Source of the DNA: Ambrosia x helenae
Taxonomy: Eukaryota > Streptophyta > Magnoliopsida > Asterales > Asteraceae
NCBI GenBank assembly: GCA_030844895.1
Contig: CM061224.1
Location: forward strand, 77,116,620 to 77,180,619
Direction: 5' to 3'
DNA: 64,000 bases
Shown here: positions 30,831 through 41,909 of the stretch, one piece after another
Layout of the letters: every line of letters begins with the position of its first letter
How positions within the stretch are numbered: position 1 is the first letter of the stretch
Position numbers and translations under genes: made by a program
Notes under the pieces: model-generated
The model's database searches: none
Told to the model about the DNA's origin: nothing
What the model saw: the letters and a program-made list of their open reading frames with translations, nothing else

Positions 30831-33411
30831 ATGGCTTCTTTCGTTCCATACCTTGTTAGATTATACTGGGGTGGTCAGTTTTCATACGTAAACGGGGTTG
30901 TTCAAGATGATAACTCGTTGCTATCATCCATCTTTGTTATGCGAGAGAAGATGTCATTTGAACAACTAGTTGAATGTGTATGTGCTCATGTTAATATTAA
31001 CAAAGAAGCTGTTACTGTCAAACTGCTGCTCGGATACACTTATGCTGGGCACTCTCAAACTAGCAAAATTTTCAACAATGACGGGGTTGATATGATGGAT
31101 TATCTAACCGCTGAGAGACGTGGTGATTTCGTTGCGGATATCTACGTTGAATGGCAACAAGACCCTCCGTTACAACAGCTTACTTTTATGAACCTGCTAC
31201 GTGACGTGTCGAACGTAAATGTTCTAGCACCCTTCGGGTCTCAGCATGCTGCCGATAACGAAGAAAATTACGAGGCAGGATCCCCTAATACGGACGAAGA
31301 ATCTTTCCAAGAACCTCAATATGTTGCCGGTAATGACAATAATGACGGGTTTGATGAATCCGGAAGCGGAGACTCTGAAGAGACAAGAGATAGTGATGAC
31401 GAACAACCCGCATCAGAAGACTCTGAAGACTCCGCAAACGAGGCGGAGGCTGGTCAACCGATGACCCAACAGACACCACCAAATCACAACCTGGCCCTCC
31501 AGTTAGGTCCACGTCAAGACTATGATCCTCAAGATGATGCGGAGCTAACAGATTACATGGTTCAAGAATACGAAGAGGATGACTTCGTGTTATGGAACCC
31601 AAAAGCAGGGGACAATATCCGTCTTGGTATGTATTTCAAATCAAAAGAAGAGGTAGACCGTGCGGTTAGACAGTGGAACATCCGTCGTGGACGGGAGATG
31701 TATGTCAAAGCAAGCAAACCAAAGGTATACACGGTCGTATGTTACGCCAGACACCCAAAGTTTGTAAATCCTTTCTCTGTTGGCCGCAAGTGTGAGTGGC
31801 GTTGCACGGCATCAATACGGTCTGACTCACATTACTGGCGAATTACTGTATGGTCTACAAAACACAGTTGTTATTCTTCTGCCATACGTAATAGCAACAG
31901 AAGTTTAAAAGCAAAGGATATTGCACAACACATTTTACCGCAAATTCGAACCGACATCAAGCTTAAGATAAAACATATCCAAACCCATGTCAAGCAGGTG
32001 CTGAATGTTGATGTTTCGTATTCCAAGGCGTGGTGAGCAAGAAGAAAGGCTATAGAAACTATCTATGGTGACTGGGACAGCAATTTTAAGGAGCTGCCCG
32101 CATATCTTATGCGGCTGCAGACGAGGAACCCAGGCACCGTTGTTACGTTCTTTAATCATCCGAACGGAGATCCGAATTACCCCACGTTTAAATATATTTT
32201 TTGGGTGTTCGCTCCTTCTATCCGTGCTTTCCATCGATGCATGCCTGTCATTTCGGTGGACGCGACTCATCTGAAAGGACCCTACCGAGGTAAGCTGATG
32301 CTTGCGGTAACAAAAAATGCAAACAACTACATCCTGCCTGTGGCGTATGCCGTCGTTGACGAAGAGACTGTACACAGTTGGTGTTGGTTTTTCCAAAACC
32401 TTTCTGAATATGTTACCCTTAATAGCATGGGGCCTTTGTGTGTGATATCAGACAGACACAACGGCATAATTAATGCTATGGAAAACCTTCCACAGTGGAA
32501 GGAACCCAACGCCTACCATCGTTACTGTCTTCGTCACATCAGAAGCAATTTCAGCGGGAGGTTCCGGAACAAAACCCTACGGAAACTGTGTTGGTCTATT
32601 GGTAGCACATCTCAGCACGTAAAGTATCGGTGGGCTGTTAGCGAAATGAGGCTGAAAAATCAAGAGGCATGGGACTACCTTAACAACATTGATAAGACTA
32701 AGTGGACTGTTTATCGTGATAAAGAGCATCGTCGGTGGGGTAACCTAACGACCAACATTTCGGAGTCCATGAACAACGTCTTGCGTGAAGCGCGACTACT
32801 GCCTATCACAGCTCTGATTCACTACACCTTTCTCAGAGACGTCGAACAATATGTTAAGCACACTCAAATATCGAGCAGTTGCAACACCCCTCTACCCCCT
32901 CGCATATGGAGCAGGTATGAGAGCCTTTTGGGAGTTGCTATGCAGCATGAAGTGACGATGTACGATGTGAATGCGATAAGGTGCAATGTTCTTTCAAGGG
33001 TTGAGACAAATGACCGGGGCGAAAATAACTACACCGTTGAGTACAAAAAAAAAGGTATGCTCCTGTGGCAAATGGCAAATGCAAAGATTTCTATGTTCAC
33101 ATGCAATTGCTGTTTGCAATTGGTTGGGTAAAAGCCCTCACAGTATTACTAGTTGGAAATTCCACACAGACACGTACGTTCAGCAGTACAACAGTCATTT
33201 CTACACCTTGGGCCATAAGTCTGAATGGCCGGCGGCAGAGTGGACAATTCAAGGGGACCCGTCGATGATTACTACACATCGAGGCAGAGTACGTCAAAGA
33301 AGACTACAAAATGAGATGGATGTGAATTATGACGATCGCCCCAGGCGTCATGCATGCACTCGATGTGGAGAGCTTTATTTAGTAATGGCAGCCTTATTAT
33401 CTTACTATTAA
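30831..33411 (+). pseudogene. MUDRA-type MULE transposase, two lesions
   Basis: The ATG at 30831 begins MASFVPYLVRLYWGGQFSYV, an N-terminal module common in plant MULE transposases, then an acidic linker and the MuDR DNA-binding region (FKSKEEVDRAVRQWNIRRGR, GRKCEWRCTASIRSD, HSCYSS). An in-frame TGA at 32034-32036 interrupts KAW/ARRKAIETIYGDW and looks like CGA changed to TGA. The catalytic region continues with VISVDATHLKGPYRG (first Asp), VISDRHNGIINAM (second Asp) and TTNISESMNNVL (Glu candidate). A run of nine A at 33043-33051 shifts the frame by one. In the other frame the SWIM zinc finger CSCGKWQMQRFLCSHA follows, to a stop at 33411. Otherwise full-length, about 860 codons. Confidence 0.9.
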
Positions 33412-33587
33412 TTTTAATGCTACTAGTATTATTACTAGACAGTTTCTAAAATAAAAGTAAATACATGTAATAATGATAGATTTATTTAAAACAAATAATA
33501 CAAATTTACTTAACAACTATTTTTCCAAACTATACAATCTACCGAGTTACAAGACAATTTATTTCCGAGATCACCAATTCCAATATT

Positions 33588-34300
33588 CTACCGCTGTTTC
33601 TTGTTGCAGAGTTCATTAAGTTTCTGTTTCGCACCTTCCATCTCCATTGCTTCATTGAAATCAACAACTGCTTTATTGAAGTCAACTATAGCTTGTGGAC
33701 CCAAAAACTCGTTCTTCCAGTCAGCGGGAACTCAGGACCGCATTCAGATTCAAACACATCTAAATGCGACAGGGAAAGATCAATCAATATGTTGAACATT
33801 GGTACCAAATCTAAAGGTATTCAATGATCAACCCAGGCTGCAATACCAAAGTAGCACGATGAAGAATCTCAAATTCCTATATCGCCGACGTCGCTAATCA
33901 CTGACTGTGATTCTTCAACATCGGATGGCCTTGTGCTACAGGGTTTGCCTTGAAAGTTGTCCCCCCTAATGAGTCTGTCGTCATGAATGGGGGTGGTACA
34001 CTGGAGATTGAGACCACCACTGACAACCGACTCTCTAATATTATAAACTACAAAGACAATGTTGCATTCTACACGTGTTATACCACGCGTGGATGTAACA
34101 TCGATCCAAGTAGTTTCATGTGGATGTAACACCGATCCAACGACACCGCTTTCTTGGACTCCAGAAAAGCGATGCCAAGCAGGTGATGAAACAGCAGACG
34201 ATGCTGTTAAGCATGGCTCACACCCGCCCAAAACTGTTAAAAGTCCATATGGATGTAACATCGACCCAATATCAATAAAAAACCGTACCCTCCATAACAA
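33588..34300 (-). pseudogene. degenerate coding remnant in the right part of the MULE
   Basis: The minus strand ends in a coding-like stretch: FLGPQAIVDFNKAVVDFNE, then MEMEGAKQKLNELCNKKQR and a TAG at 33590-33588. Upstream the protein-like sequence breaks over frames and stops. A 143-codon open frame (34300-33869) has no recognisable domain and contains repeated SMLHP/SVLHP words from short DNA repeats. It may be a second MULE gene that has decayed. Confidence 0.3.
34087..34265. repeat. three copies of TGGATGTAACAYCGAYCCAA
   Basis: The 20-bp word occurs near 34089, 34121 and 34250 with one or two differences. The first two are about 32 bp apart. Confidence 0.7.
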
Positions 34301-34449
34301 TTGCGGGAAAAGTATTATATCTCATATGGTATTTTGTTTAGTTTCCTACAATTGTGTTGTAAATGGGATTGAGAGAATGTGTTGTGTTGTAAAACTGTGG
34401 GATTAAGATGAGGGATTGCGAGAATGGTAAGTTGGACGTAGATTATTTA

Positions 34450-34640
34450 TAGGTTTGATGCCTTACAACAATTTGGCGGCATCAAGGTGATGCCTTAATC
34501 TAGTTTGGCGGCATCAATGCCTTGAAATCAAATGGCGGCATCAAAGGGGATACATGAAATCAAATGGCGGCATCAAGGAATACATGATATCAAATGGTGG
34601 CATCAGTGTTTTACTTGCAGAATTCTATTTGATGCCGCCA
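34450..34640. repeat. right subterminal repeats of the MULE
   Basis: Five to six copies of TTGGCGGCATCAA or ATGGCGGCATCAA at about 34480-34605, then one inverted copy GATGCCGCCAAATG at the terminal repeat. The orientation mirrors the left end, as expected for transposase-binding subterminal repeats. Confidence 0.75.
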
Positions 34641-34736
34641 AATGATATCCACACATCACCATTTTTGGTTTTTTTCCCCAATACCCACCAAATGTAATTT
34701 CTAAAATTATATCTCTACCATTTATGCAAATGATTC
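34627..34736 (-). repeat. right terminal inverted repeat of the MULE
   Basis: The mirror of 17854-17963, about 96-97% identical by eye. It is followed by the 10-bp duplication ATATGTTCCT. Confidence 0.9.
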
Positions 34737-34746
34737 ATATGTTCCT

Positions 34747-35079
34747 CGTATTTGTTTAGCTAAATTGTATAATATAGAAATATGATGTTGAAAATTGCGT
34801 TCCTCAAATTTAATTCACACCCGCAAATGATTTAGCAAGCAATATTAGTTTAAATGATTATTATTAAATTAAAACAAAAACATCATAAACGATCGTTATT
34901 CCAGTAAAAAGGATTAATTTTTATTTTTAACTTTCGACACCAAAAATTTCGGACAACCTCTATGAATGGGGACTATAAAAACAAAATTGGTTGCAGGTTT
35001 GTTGACAGTAAAACTGTTGTAATCACTAAAATGTGTTCGATTGGTGACAAGGTGGCAGAGAGTTGTTAGTTCAAGACAC
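34747..35079. other. spacer, nothing recognised
   Basis: A+T-rich flank of the MULE without coding frames. Confidence 0.4.
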
Positions 35080-35560
35080 TCGAGAATACGACTTGAGTTC
35101 TATAAAGGAAGAGATATCGTGACTTGAAAATGGTTACATTACCAAACAAAAGATTGACTCGCTCCATAGTCAAAAAATACGTGCACAAGAAATAATAGAT
35201 CAAGAAAATGCATGTATTCCCGAATATGCCTGCGTTCTTTGTGAAGTCGATACAGAAACGCTGCTGCATATTTTCACAGGCTGTTGGTACTCATATGGGG
35301 TGTGGGTGGTTATTTGTAAGTGGTGCAAGATCGATGATTTCTTGGTGTTTGAATTTAAGGATCTGTTGCAGCTTATGAAGACTATGAAATGCAGCATTTG
35401 GGCGAAAAAAGTGATTCAGGTGATTATTATGATAACTAGCTATATGGATGATATGGAAACTGTTTCAAAGAAAAGAAGCGAATGTAGTTGAAGTTGTGGC
35501 GAGTATCAAGTCTTTGACTTTCCTTTAGCTTAGGAGTACGTCTAAATTTAAGACTCTTCT
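35080..35560 (+). pseudogene. LINE fragment encoding the C-terminal zf-RVT domain
   Basis: A frame around 35190-35490 reads CVLCEVDTETLLHIFTGC followed by WYSYGVWVVICKWCK. This is the Cys/His pattern of the zinc-binding domain at the end of plant L1-type reverse transcriptases. The part upstream is shifted and stop-containing. No RT core precedes it, so it is a detached 3' coding piece. Confidence 0.65.
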
Positions 35561-35651
35561 TTGGCTCTTTCCCAGGGTCAAACTACTCCATAAGATCAGC
35601 AGTCTAGCCCAGTTTGAAGGAGTGGGTTAAATCCTGTATTAATAGGGTGTT

Positions 35652-36235
35652 CACGAGCCGAGCCGAGCCAAGCCGAGCGGAACTTTGCTCGTGCTTGGCT
35701 CATTTACAAACCAAACCGAGCCGGAAACTGAATTAACATTTTTCGAGCGCACACTTTTTCGAGTGAGTATCAAGCGAGCGACGAGAGGCGAGTTTTTAAG
35801 ACAACCATAAATTTAGGATGTTTTCTTTTAACTCGCTGCCTAGTGATGTAGAGTTTCGACCGTCCGATGATGACACTAAGTCTAGGGTCCAGTTGTCCGA
35901 GAATGAGGCTCAGGTGGAAGCCGAAGAGGCAATGAGCATACTACAGAGAACAATTATCGCATTGTGACATAGGTTGATAGCAAGAGACGATTGATGGCAG
36001 ACAACTAACGGGAATAGGAAGTTAGTGGTGTCTTTTCAGGACTAAGTGTTTTACAATTACAATTAGTGTAAATTTATCATTGGGCTAACTGAGCCAGTAA
36101 CTATGAATATAATTGTATGTATAAATAATTATATATATGATAAACTAATAAAAATTATATAGAGCCGAGCCGAGCGGACCTTTGCTCATGCTTGGCTCTT
36201 TTACAAACCGAACCGAGCAGGACGGATCCCTTTAG
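35652..36235. repeat. two direct copies of a ~70-bp GAGCCGAGC module
   Basis: GAGCCGAGCC...GAGCGGAACTTTGCTCGTG at 35655 onward recurs as GAGCCGAGCCGAGCGGACC near 36164, each followed by TTTACAAACC(A/G)AACCGAGC. The copies enclose about 440 bp, including a short coding-like frame (about 35834-35968) of unknown origin. Such GAGCCGAGC modules are common dispersed plant repeats. Confidence 0.55.
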
Positions 36236-36309
36236 TTTGTACGACCTAATTGTTAATCTGTTAATCTGGTCGGCGAATCACAAAAAGATCCTCCCAACCC
36301 GTCTGCGGA

Positions 36310-38393
36310 GCCTGGAGTGGAGGTTGATGGTGATGTCTCTTGTGACGAGGACGAAGTAAATGATTCGATGATGTACGGGAAATGCTTAGGTATTGAGGTA
36401 GATGTCTTTGAGAATCAGGTTAGGAAAATGATTAAGGGGGAAAAGGAGCTAGTGGTTTCAACATGAATTTTATGACTTTAAATTCTAGGGGGGTTTCCGG
36501 TACTAACAAATCGGGATGGATTAGGAAGCTTAAAAGGGAGGCAAAAATTTATTTTATGTGTATTCAGGAGTTCCATCTTAATTCTGTTCTAGAATCTTTT
36601 TGGGCCCGTTTCTGGGATAGATCTATCTATAAATTTAAAGCTGCCTCCGCTGTTGGTCGTTCCGGGCGTTTGGTTTTGATTTGGGAACCTATTGTGTTTA
36701 CGGCGAATACCTTCATCTCTGACCACCACTTCTTGTTAGTTACGGGTTCAATAAATGGTATGCAAGGAAAGGTAAATGTCCTGAACATTCATGCTCCAAA
36801 CGATGTTTGTTTAAGGAGACAATTCTAGGGCAAGTTATCATCCATTTCACATCAGTTTGATGGTATGTGGATTTTTTGGGGGGACTTCAACGCAGTCAGA
36901 TCTGACACGAAAAGATTAAACCCAATTTTGATGTTAACGCTGCTGCCTGCTTTAACGAGTTTCTGCGCAATATGGGTTGGACGGAATACAATATGTGCGG
37001 GGGTCGGTTTACGTATATTTCCGATAGTGCTGAGGCAAAGTGTAGTAAACTGGATAGAATATTTGTTTGTGACGAGTTCATGAATCAATGGCCAAATGCA
37101 AAAGTGGAGGTTCATTGCAAAGCCCTTTCAGATCACTGCCCGGTCTCGCTCTTTTCTTTTAAGTCGGATTTTGGACCCCCTCCCTTCATGTTTTTTAATT
37201 CTTGGTAGTCCTCACCAGAATTGAATAACATTGTGGTTTCTAGGATCGGCAGCAGTGGCCTTATTATGGGGAAGCCGGACAAACACTTGGCTATCGTTTT
37301 AAAGGACATTAAGTTAAATATTAGAGTGTGGAGGTGAATGGCCAAAGTTATTGAAGATAAGGAGAGGCTTGCTCTCAACAGAGCCGTAAATGATCAGATG
37401 GTTAAAGATGCAAGACTCAATGATGCCGAGAAGCATTTTAGGGTTGAACTTAGGCTTAAAGTTAGAGTTGAATAGGGTTAAAGACCTGCAGCAGAAAGTG
37501 AGTATAAACTTGGTCAAGCATGGGGATGAAAACTCCTCTTTTTTTCATGGTATTATTAATGCGAATAATGATTCCCGTAGAATTCACGGATTATGTATTT
37601 ACAGGAATTGGTCGTCTGATCCCGATTTGATTTTGAAGGAAACGAGGAGGTGGTTCCATAAATAGTTTGCCGAGCCATTAAGAAGAAGGCTTGGATTTAA
37701 GAATATCGGTCTGCCTTGCATCTCCATTGAGCAAGCCGAATTTCTCATTCAACCATTTATTGTGGATGAGATTTGGAATGCAATTAGGTGTTTTGATGAG
37801 AACAAAGCTCCGCGCCTGGACGGTTTCTCTTTAAAGTTTTACAAGAAGTTTTGGAACATTCTCAATCCTCTTGTTTGTGGTGTTGTGGAAGAGTTTCATA
37901 AGAACGGCTCTATTTCGGTTGGTTGCAACGCCTCCTTTATTGCCCTCATCCCTAAAAAATTGGATCCCAAATCTTTAGAAGACTTTAGACCGATTTCTCT
38001 CGTGGGTTCAATGTATAAAATTCTGGCCAAGGCTTTGATGTTGAGGATTAAGAAGGTTATTCCCGATATCATCGCGACTACCCAATCGGCTTTTGTGGAG
38101 GGAAGGAATATTTTGGATAGCCCTTTAATTGTTAGTGAGACGGTGTCTTGGGCCAAAAAAGCTAAACACCAACTTCTTATTTTCAAGATTGATTTTCGTA
38201 AGTCTTATGATTCGTTAAATTAAAAGTTCTTGTTTCGTGTGATGGGCTTTATGGGCTTTCCAGAGAAATGGATTAACTGGATTAAAGGGTGTCTAAACTC
38301 ATGTAGGGGGTTGGTATTAGTGAATGGTTCTCCAACCGGTAGGGGGTCGGTTTTAGCGAGACGGTGTCTTAGGCCAAAAAAGCTAAACACCAC
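36310..38393 (+). pseudogene. L1-type LINE: ORF1 tail, endonuclease and partial reverse transcriptase
   Basis: ORF2 starts at the ATG at 36463 (MNFMTLNSRGVSGTNKSGW) right behind an ORF1-like acidic tail. The apurinic-type endonuclease is recognisable from CIQEFHLN, GRSGRLVLIWEP, WGDFNAVRS and the terminal LSDHCPVSL (about 37131). A stop at 36826 and frameshifts break it. The RT part shows ENKAPRLDGFSLKFYKKFW, IALIPKK, DFRPISLVGSMYKILAKAL, TQSAFVEGRNI and FKIDFRKSYDSLN, then a TAA at 38223. The element stops at about 38393 before the YADD box, so it is 3'-truncated, with a 35-bp internal duplication at the break. Confidence 0.85.
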
Positions 38394-38716
38394 CACTATG
38401 CTTGACCATCACCAAGACCACCATACCACCTAAATCTGATAATCCGACCATGTAAATACTATCACCACCACCTCCACCTCAGATTACCACTTTTCACCAC
38501 CATCCCAAACACCATCATCTTCCCATCCCCATTCTCAATCACTGTCTCAATCACCACAAGTTTGAAAATGAGATCAGTACCTTTTCTGTCGGAGTTGCGA
38601 TTGACTAGATCGATGACCAAGGTTGAAAACAAATGAGTTGGATTAAATTTAACTAAGAGATGAGGTTTCAATCAAAGTTGCAATTGGTGAAAAAGTTGGC
38701 CGGAATGGTGAAAAAG
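38394..38716. other. ACC/CCA-rich low-complexity DNA and spacer
   Basis: Repeats of ACCATCACC, CACCACC and CCACCTCC dominate to about 38530. After that plain spacer runs up to the LTR at 38717. Confidence 0.5.
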
Positions 38717-39220
38717 TGTTGGATCAGTTAGCTCTTTAACAGTTGTTTACTTATGAACACTTATGTATTGTAAGTTTATCAAAGCAGTTTGCACAGCGGA
38801 ATAAGTGAAGTGTTCAGTTTTAAACTTTCACTTTCAACAGGAGTTATTACTCCCCCTGGATGTAATGAACTAAAGAGAGTTAATGAGAATCCAAGCAATT
38901 GAATGTATATGACAATAAGTATGCAAAAGAGATTCTCGGATATGAAATGGTATTTCAATTAAAGCCTTTGAAGGATTTCAGTTATAATTAAGATCAATCT
39001 CTAAAATAGTGGGATTAACCCATCTATTTATAGAGGAACACATACATGCAACTTGATACAAAAGCAATCCTACAACAGGCTGTAGTCTTGGAACTTGTAC
39101 AAAAGATAAAGTAATGTTATAATACTAAACTACTGAAATATAAGGCGGTGAAAAGATTCTGTTACAACAGCTAATGAGTGACAAACTACTGATGAGTAGT
39201 TTGTCTTCAGTAGTTCTTCA
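38717..39220 (-). repeat. 3' LTR of the outer SIRE element
   Basis: On the minus strand it ends CTGATCCAACA. It contains a TATA-like CTCTATAAATAG (near 39027-39038) and TTACATCCAGGGGGAGTAAT. It carries an extra stretch (about 38733-38787) absent from the other LTR; both ends of the gap have similar short words. Confidence 0.8.
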
Positions 39221-39357
39221 GTGTCACTTGTTTGATTTGACTTCAGAACTTCTGATCTTCAACTCTTTAGTACTTGTTGAATCCTTCTTCAACAGTTTCT
39301 TCTTCTTTCTTCAGGTGGGATTCTCTTCCTTCTTCTGTTTGCACCACATTAGGTATA

Positions 39358-40030
39358 TCAAAAAGTAGGTAAATGATGTTCAGTGATTACCTTAGTGTGC
39401 AGTTTATCAGTTATGGTTTTTTGTATTTGGTAAGTAAATGTTGAAGGATCCCTGAATTGTGTTAGCAGAGGCTTCTCTTCAACCACAAAGACTCCATTTA
39501 CTACTGTATTGCCTTCAAGAAATACCATCTTGAAATCAGTCTTTGTGGTCTCCTCTTGCTTCTTTTTGGTAGCAGGCTTTGTTGTTGATTGTTTAGCACC
39601 AGAAGTCCTAACTACTGAAGTTGACACTTAAGAAGTTTTGTACTTCTCTGGATTGGCAGCCTTATCAGCCTTGAATCTTTTGTAGGTGTCAAATAGTGTG
39701 TCTTCTCTCCATTTTGACATAGAGGCTCTTGAACCAAATCCATTAGCTACCAATTCATTTATAACTTCAGCTCTATTTGCCTTTATGTCTTTTTTCAGTG
39801 GCACGTTTGTCAGCTACAATCTGAGCTCTTCTTGTAAGCTCATCCATGGATAGCCCTTTGAGTGAATATGCATTTGTTTTGCTGTTCTTGATTATGTAAG
39901 AAATCAGTTGTTGTCTTTTCTCTTCCTCAGCCATTCTTTCAAGTGCTGCTAGTTTATTCAACTCTTCTTCATACTTCTCAAGTTTTTCATTATAGCTCAA
40001 ATCATCCCTTGCTTCTATGCTGTTCCAGAT
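39358..40030 (-). pseudogene. accessory 3' ORF of the outer SIRE element, downstream part
   Basis: This continues the protein interrupted by the nested element: IWNSIEARDDLSYNEKLEKY, MAEEEKRQQLISYIIKNSK, SLKGLSMDELTRRAQIVADK. A one-base shift near 39785 leads to RAEVINELVANGFGSRASMSK. A TAA near 39630 interrupts before VSTSVVRTSGAKQS, and the ORF ends HHLPTF plus TGA at 39358. The helical, Lys/Glu-rich make-up matches the coiled-coil regions of these accessory proteins. Function unknown. Confidence 0.7.
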
Positions 40031-40542
40031 TGTAGGTGCATATGTGCGACTAATGCTTTGGATTGGATAAATCATATGTTTTGTTTCCTGTCGTCGGTGC
40101 GAAGGAAAGATTTTGATGGTGCGAAGAAGAGTTTTCAAGGGTGCGAAGGAAGCTTTTTGGGCGAATGAAGAATGTTTATTATGGAGTTTGGTTCGACCAT
40201 TCAAAGTGGGCGAACCTGCACATTCGCACGAACAAAGTGGGCGAATGTGTAGTCTATAAATAGGCAAACTCAGTTTTTGCAGCTAACTTTGAGTCATTTA
40301 TTTCCCGCCACTTTCTGAATTCTATCTGTAACTTTTTATAAACTTGTTTTGCGTCGAGTCCTTGATTGTAATTACTTTTCTACATGTATTCAAGTTTGAT
40401 TATTAATGAAAACGTTTGAAAATGATGATTTGTGTGTGTTTATCTGATTAGTTATCATTTTGTGCTGGTTTTGGGGATTCCGCACCCAAAACTAAATTGT
40501 TTGATTGTCTTTGTAGCTTACCGATCCTTTCACGCGCATACA
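40031..40542 (+). repeat. 5' LTR of nested SIRE element
   Basis: TG...CA ends. It holds the TATA box TATAAATA (40255-40262) with two upstream palindromes and a downstream leader. Confidence 0.93.
40190..40262 (+). promoter_or_regulatory. LTR promoter: two palindromes directly before the TATA box
   Basis: Palindrome 1 at 40190-40216 has arms GGTTCG/CGAACC. Palindrome 2 at 40219-40249 has arms CACATTCG/CGAATGTG around a loop with GAACAAAGT. The TATA box begins 6 bp later. Upstream (40100-40160) are direct GGTGCGAAGGA repeats. The same arrangement is in the 3' LTR at 56010-56082, where the outermost pairs are even more complete (TGCACATTCG/CGAATGTGCA). Confidence 0.65.
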
Positions 40543-40545
40543 AAG

Positions 40546-40557
40546 TGGTATCAGAGC
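40546..40557 (+). other. primer-binding site of nested SIRE element
   Basis: TGGTATCAGAGC lies three bases after the 5' LTR and matches initiator Met-tRNA. Its last bases (AGAGC) also form the beginning of the inverted duplication. Confidence 0.88.
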
Positions 40558-41633
40558 TTATGCTTTTCCTCATCAAGTCATATCCACCTGCAGCCGATCC
40601 AAATACATGAATCAAAACATGTGCCAAATATTTAAACTGAGGGCACAGTTTTCCTTTATGTAGTGAACCATCGGTGATAGGTCCATTATATTTCATCCTC
40701 AAGAAACACTTACGCTGTTCCATGAATCCCAACTCTTTAGGGTCCGTCTTTTCATCATGCAAGTTCAACGCCTCTCGTAAATCTTGTTCACAAACAATTA
40801 TTCTCTGTTCTTGAACCTTGCTTGTCAAACATGACTCACAATTCCAAAAATCCAGCTTCGCGTTTGACCAAAACTCCTGCATAATATCTCGGTAAATGAC
40901 GGTAGGTGTAGCAATCGCGTCAATTACTCTGCTTCTCTTCAAAAACTCTATGATATCAGCAAATTCAGTGTGCTTCTTGACATCACCCAGATAAGCACAA
41001 CAGTTGTGTGCGTTCTCGAAATCTAGCTGCTTTGGTGGTACCGTCTTAGCAGGTTGTGAAGATGATCCTGCTTGTTCGGTAGTTTTCTCTGGCTCGGACA
41101 TGTTTAAAATCTGCAAAACAAATCAAAAACACATGTTAGAAATCATAAAATTTCAAAAATTGAAAATTTTGATATTACATTCTCATTCGCCCAGTCGGGG
41201 GTGCGAATGAGATTTTTATAAGGTTCGAATGTGAAATTTTGATTCGAATGTGGAATTTTTGGGGTTCGAATGTAAAATTTTGACAAAAAGTTTTCATTCG
41301 ACCATTTTCATACATTCGACCAGTTCTAAATGTTCATTCGACCAGTTTTTCTTCCTTCGCCCAAACGACAAGGGGCGAAAGTGACTGTTCAAATTCAAAA
41401 TTTCAATACTGAAATTAACAAATTCTAAGCATGATCATTTGATTGCACAATGTCCTAACAATGCCGATTAAGCTTTTACACTAATAATTTTCAACCCATG
41501 ATCATTATATGTGTGTTTTCTAATCAAAAATAGGGTTCGACAAGGGTTTTAATCAAAATCATCAATCTGATGTTAATGAACCCGATTTTGTTGGATTTTC
41601 TCCCCTAAAACACACATAAAATGATCCTAAACT
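40553..41633 (-). repeat. inverted-duplication arm (left), antisense copy of the accessory-ORF start
   Basis: The reverse complement of this stretch matches 51725-52807 nearly base for base. It contains the first 182 or so codons of the accessory ORF (MSEPEKTTEQAGSSS onward, 41102 downward) and about 530 bp of its leader. Only a handful of differences are visible, for example Ser against Cys in LKR(S/C)RVID and single-base length differences in C and G runs. The arm begins inside the primer-binding site. Confidence 0.93.
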
Positions 41634-41909
41634 GATTGATAGTTTCAGACAACCACAAATTGATAGTTTCTCAGTTGATTTTGACCCAAATTTGATCAAA
41701 AATTTTCTGTTTTAAGTGAACAAACTGAAATGATGTGTTTTTGATTGATTTCACCTTGATTTCGAGTTTGAATTGGATATTTCACTTTATTAAAGTTGTT
41801 TCAAATCTTATCCGATTCAAAACCTGATAAAGATCATCAAAATCCATCAACTTTTGATAAACATGATCAAATCTAACTGATTTTCAAAGAATAACCATTT
41901 TTGAAATCA

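Larger units (their letters stand above)
17854..34736 (+). mobile_element. Mutator-like element (MULE) with nested Tekay insertion
   Basis: The element is bounded by inverted repeats of about 110 bp and by a perfect 10-bp target duplication ATATGTTCCT (17844-17853 and 34737-34746), within the 9-11 bp range of Mutator elements. It spans 16.9 kb, or about 8.2 kb without the Tekay copy and its 5-bp duplication. In order it holds subterminal repeats, a minus-strand ULP1-like gene, a 201-bp tandem array, more subterminal motifs, a plus-strand MUDRA-type transposase, a minus-strand coding remnant, and right subterminal repeats. The intact ends suggest it could still be mobilised in trans; its own transposase has two lesions. 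Confidence 0.92.

Noticed and set aside
39773..40267. Minus-strand 164-codon gene
   Set aside because: Its first part is antisense LTR sequence of the nested element; only the part below 40030 is accessory ORF.
40448..41116. Separate minus-strand gene of 222 codons
   Set aside because: It is the antisense copy of the accessory ORF start from the inverted duplication, running into the primer site and LTR by chance.
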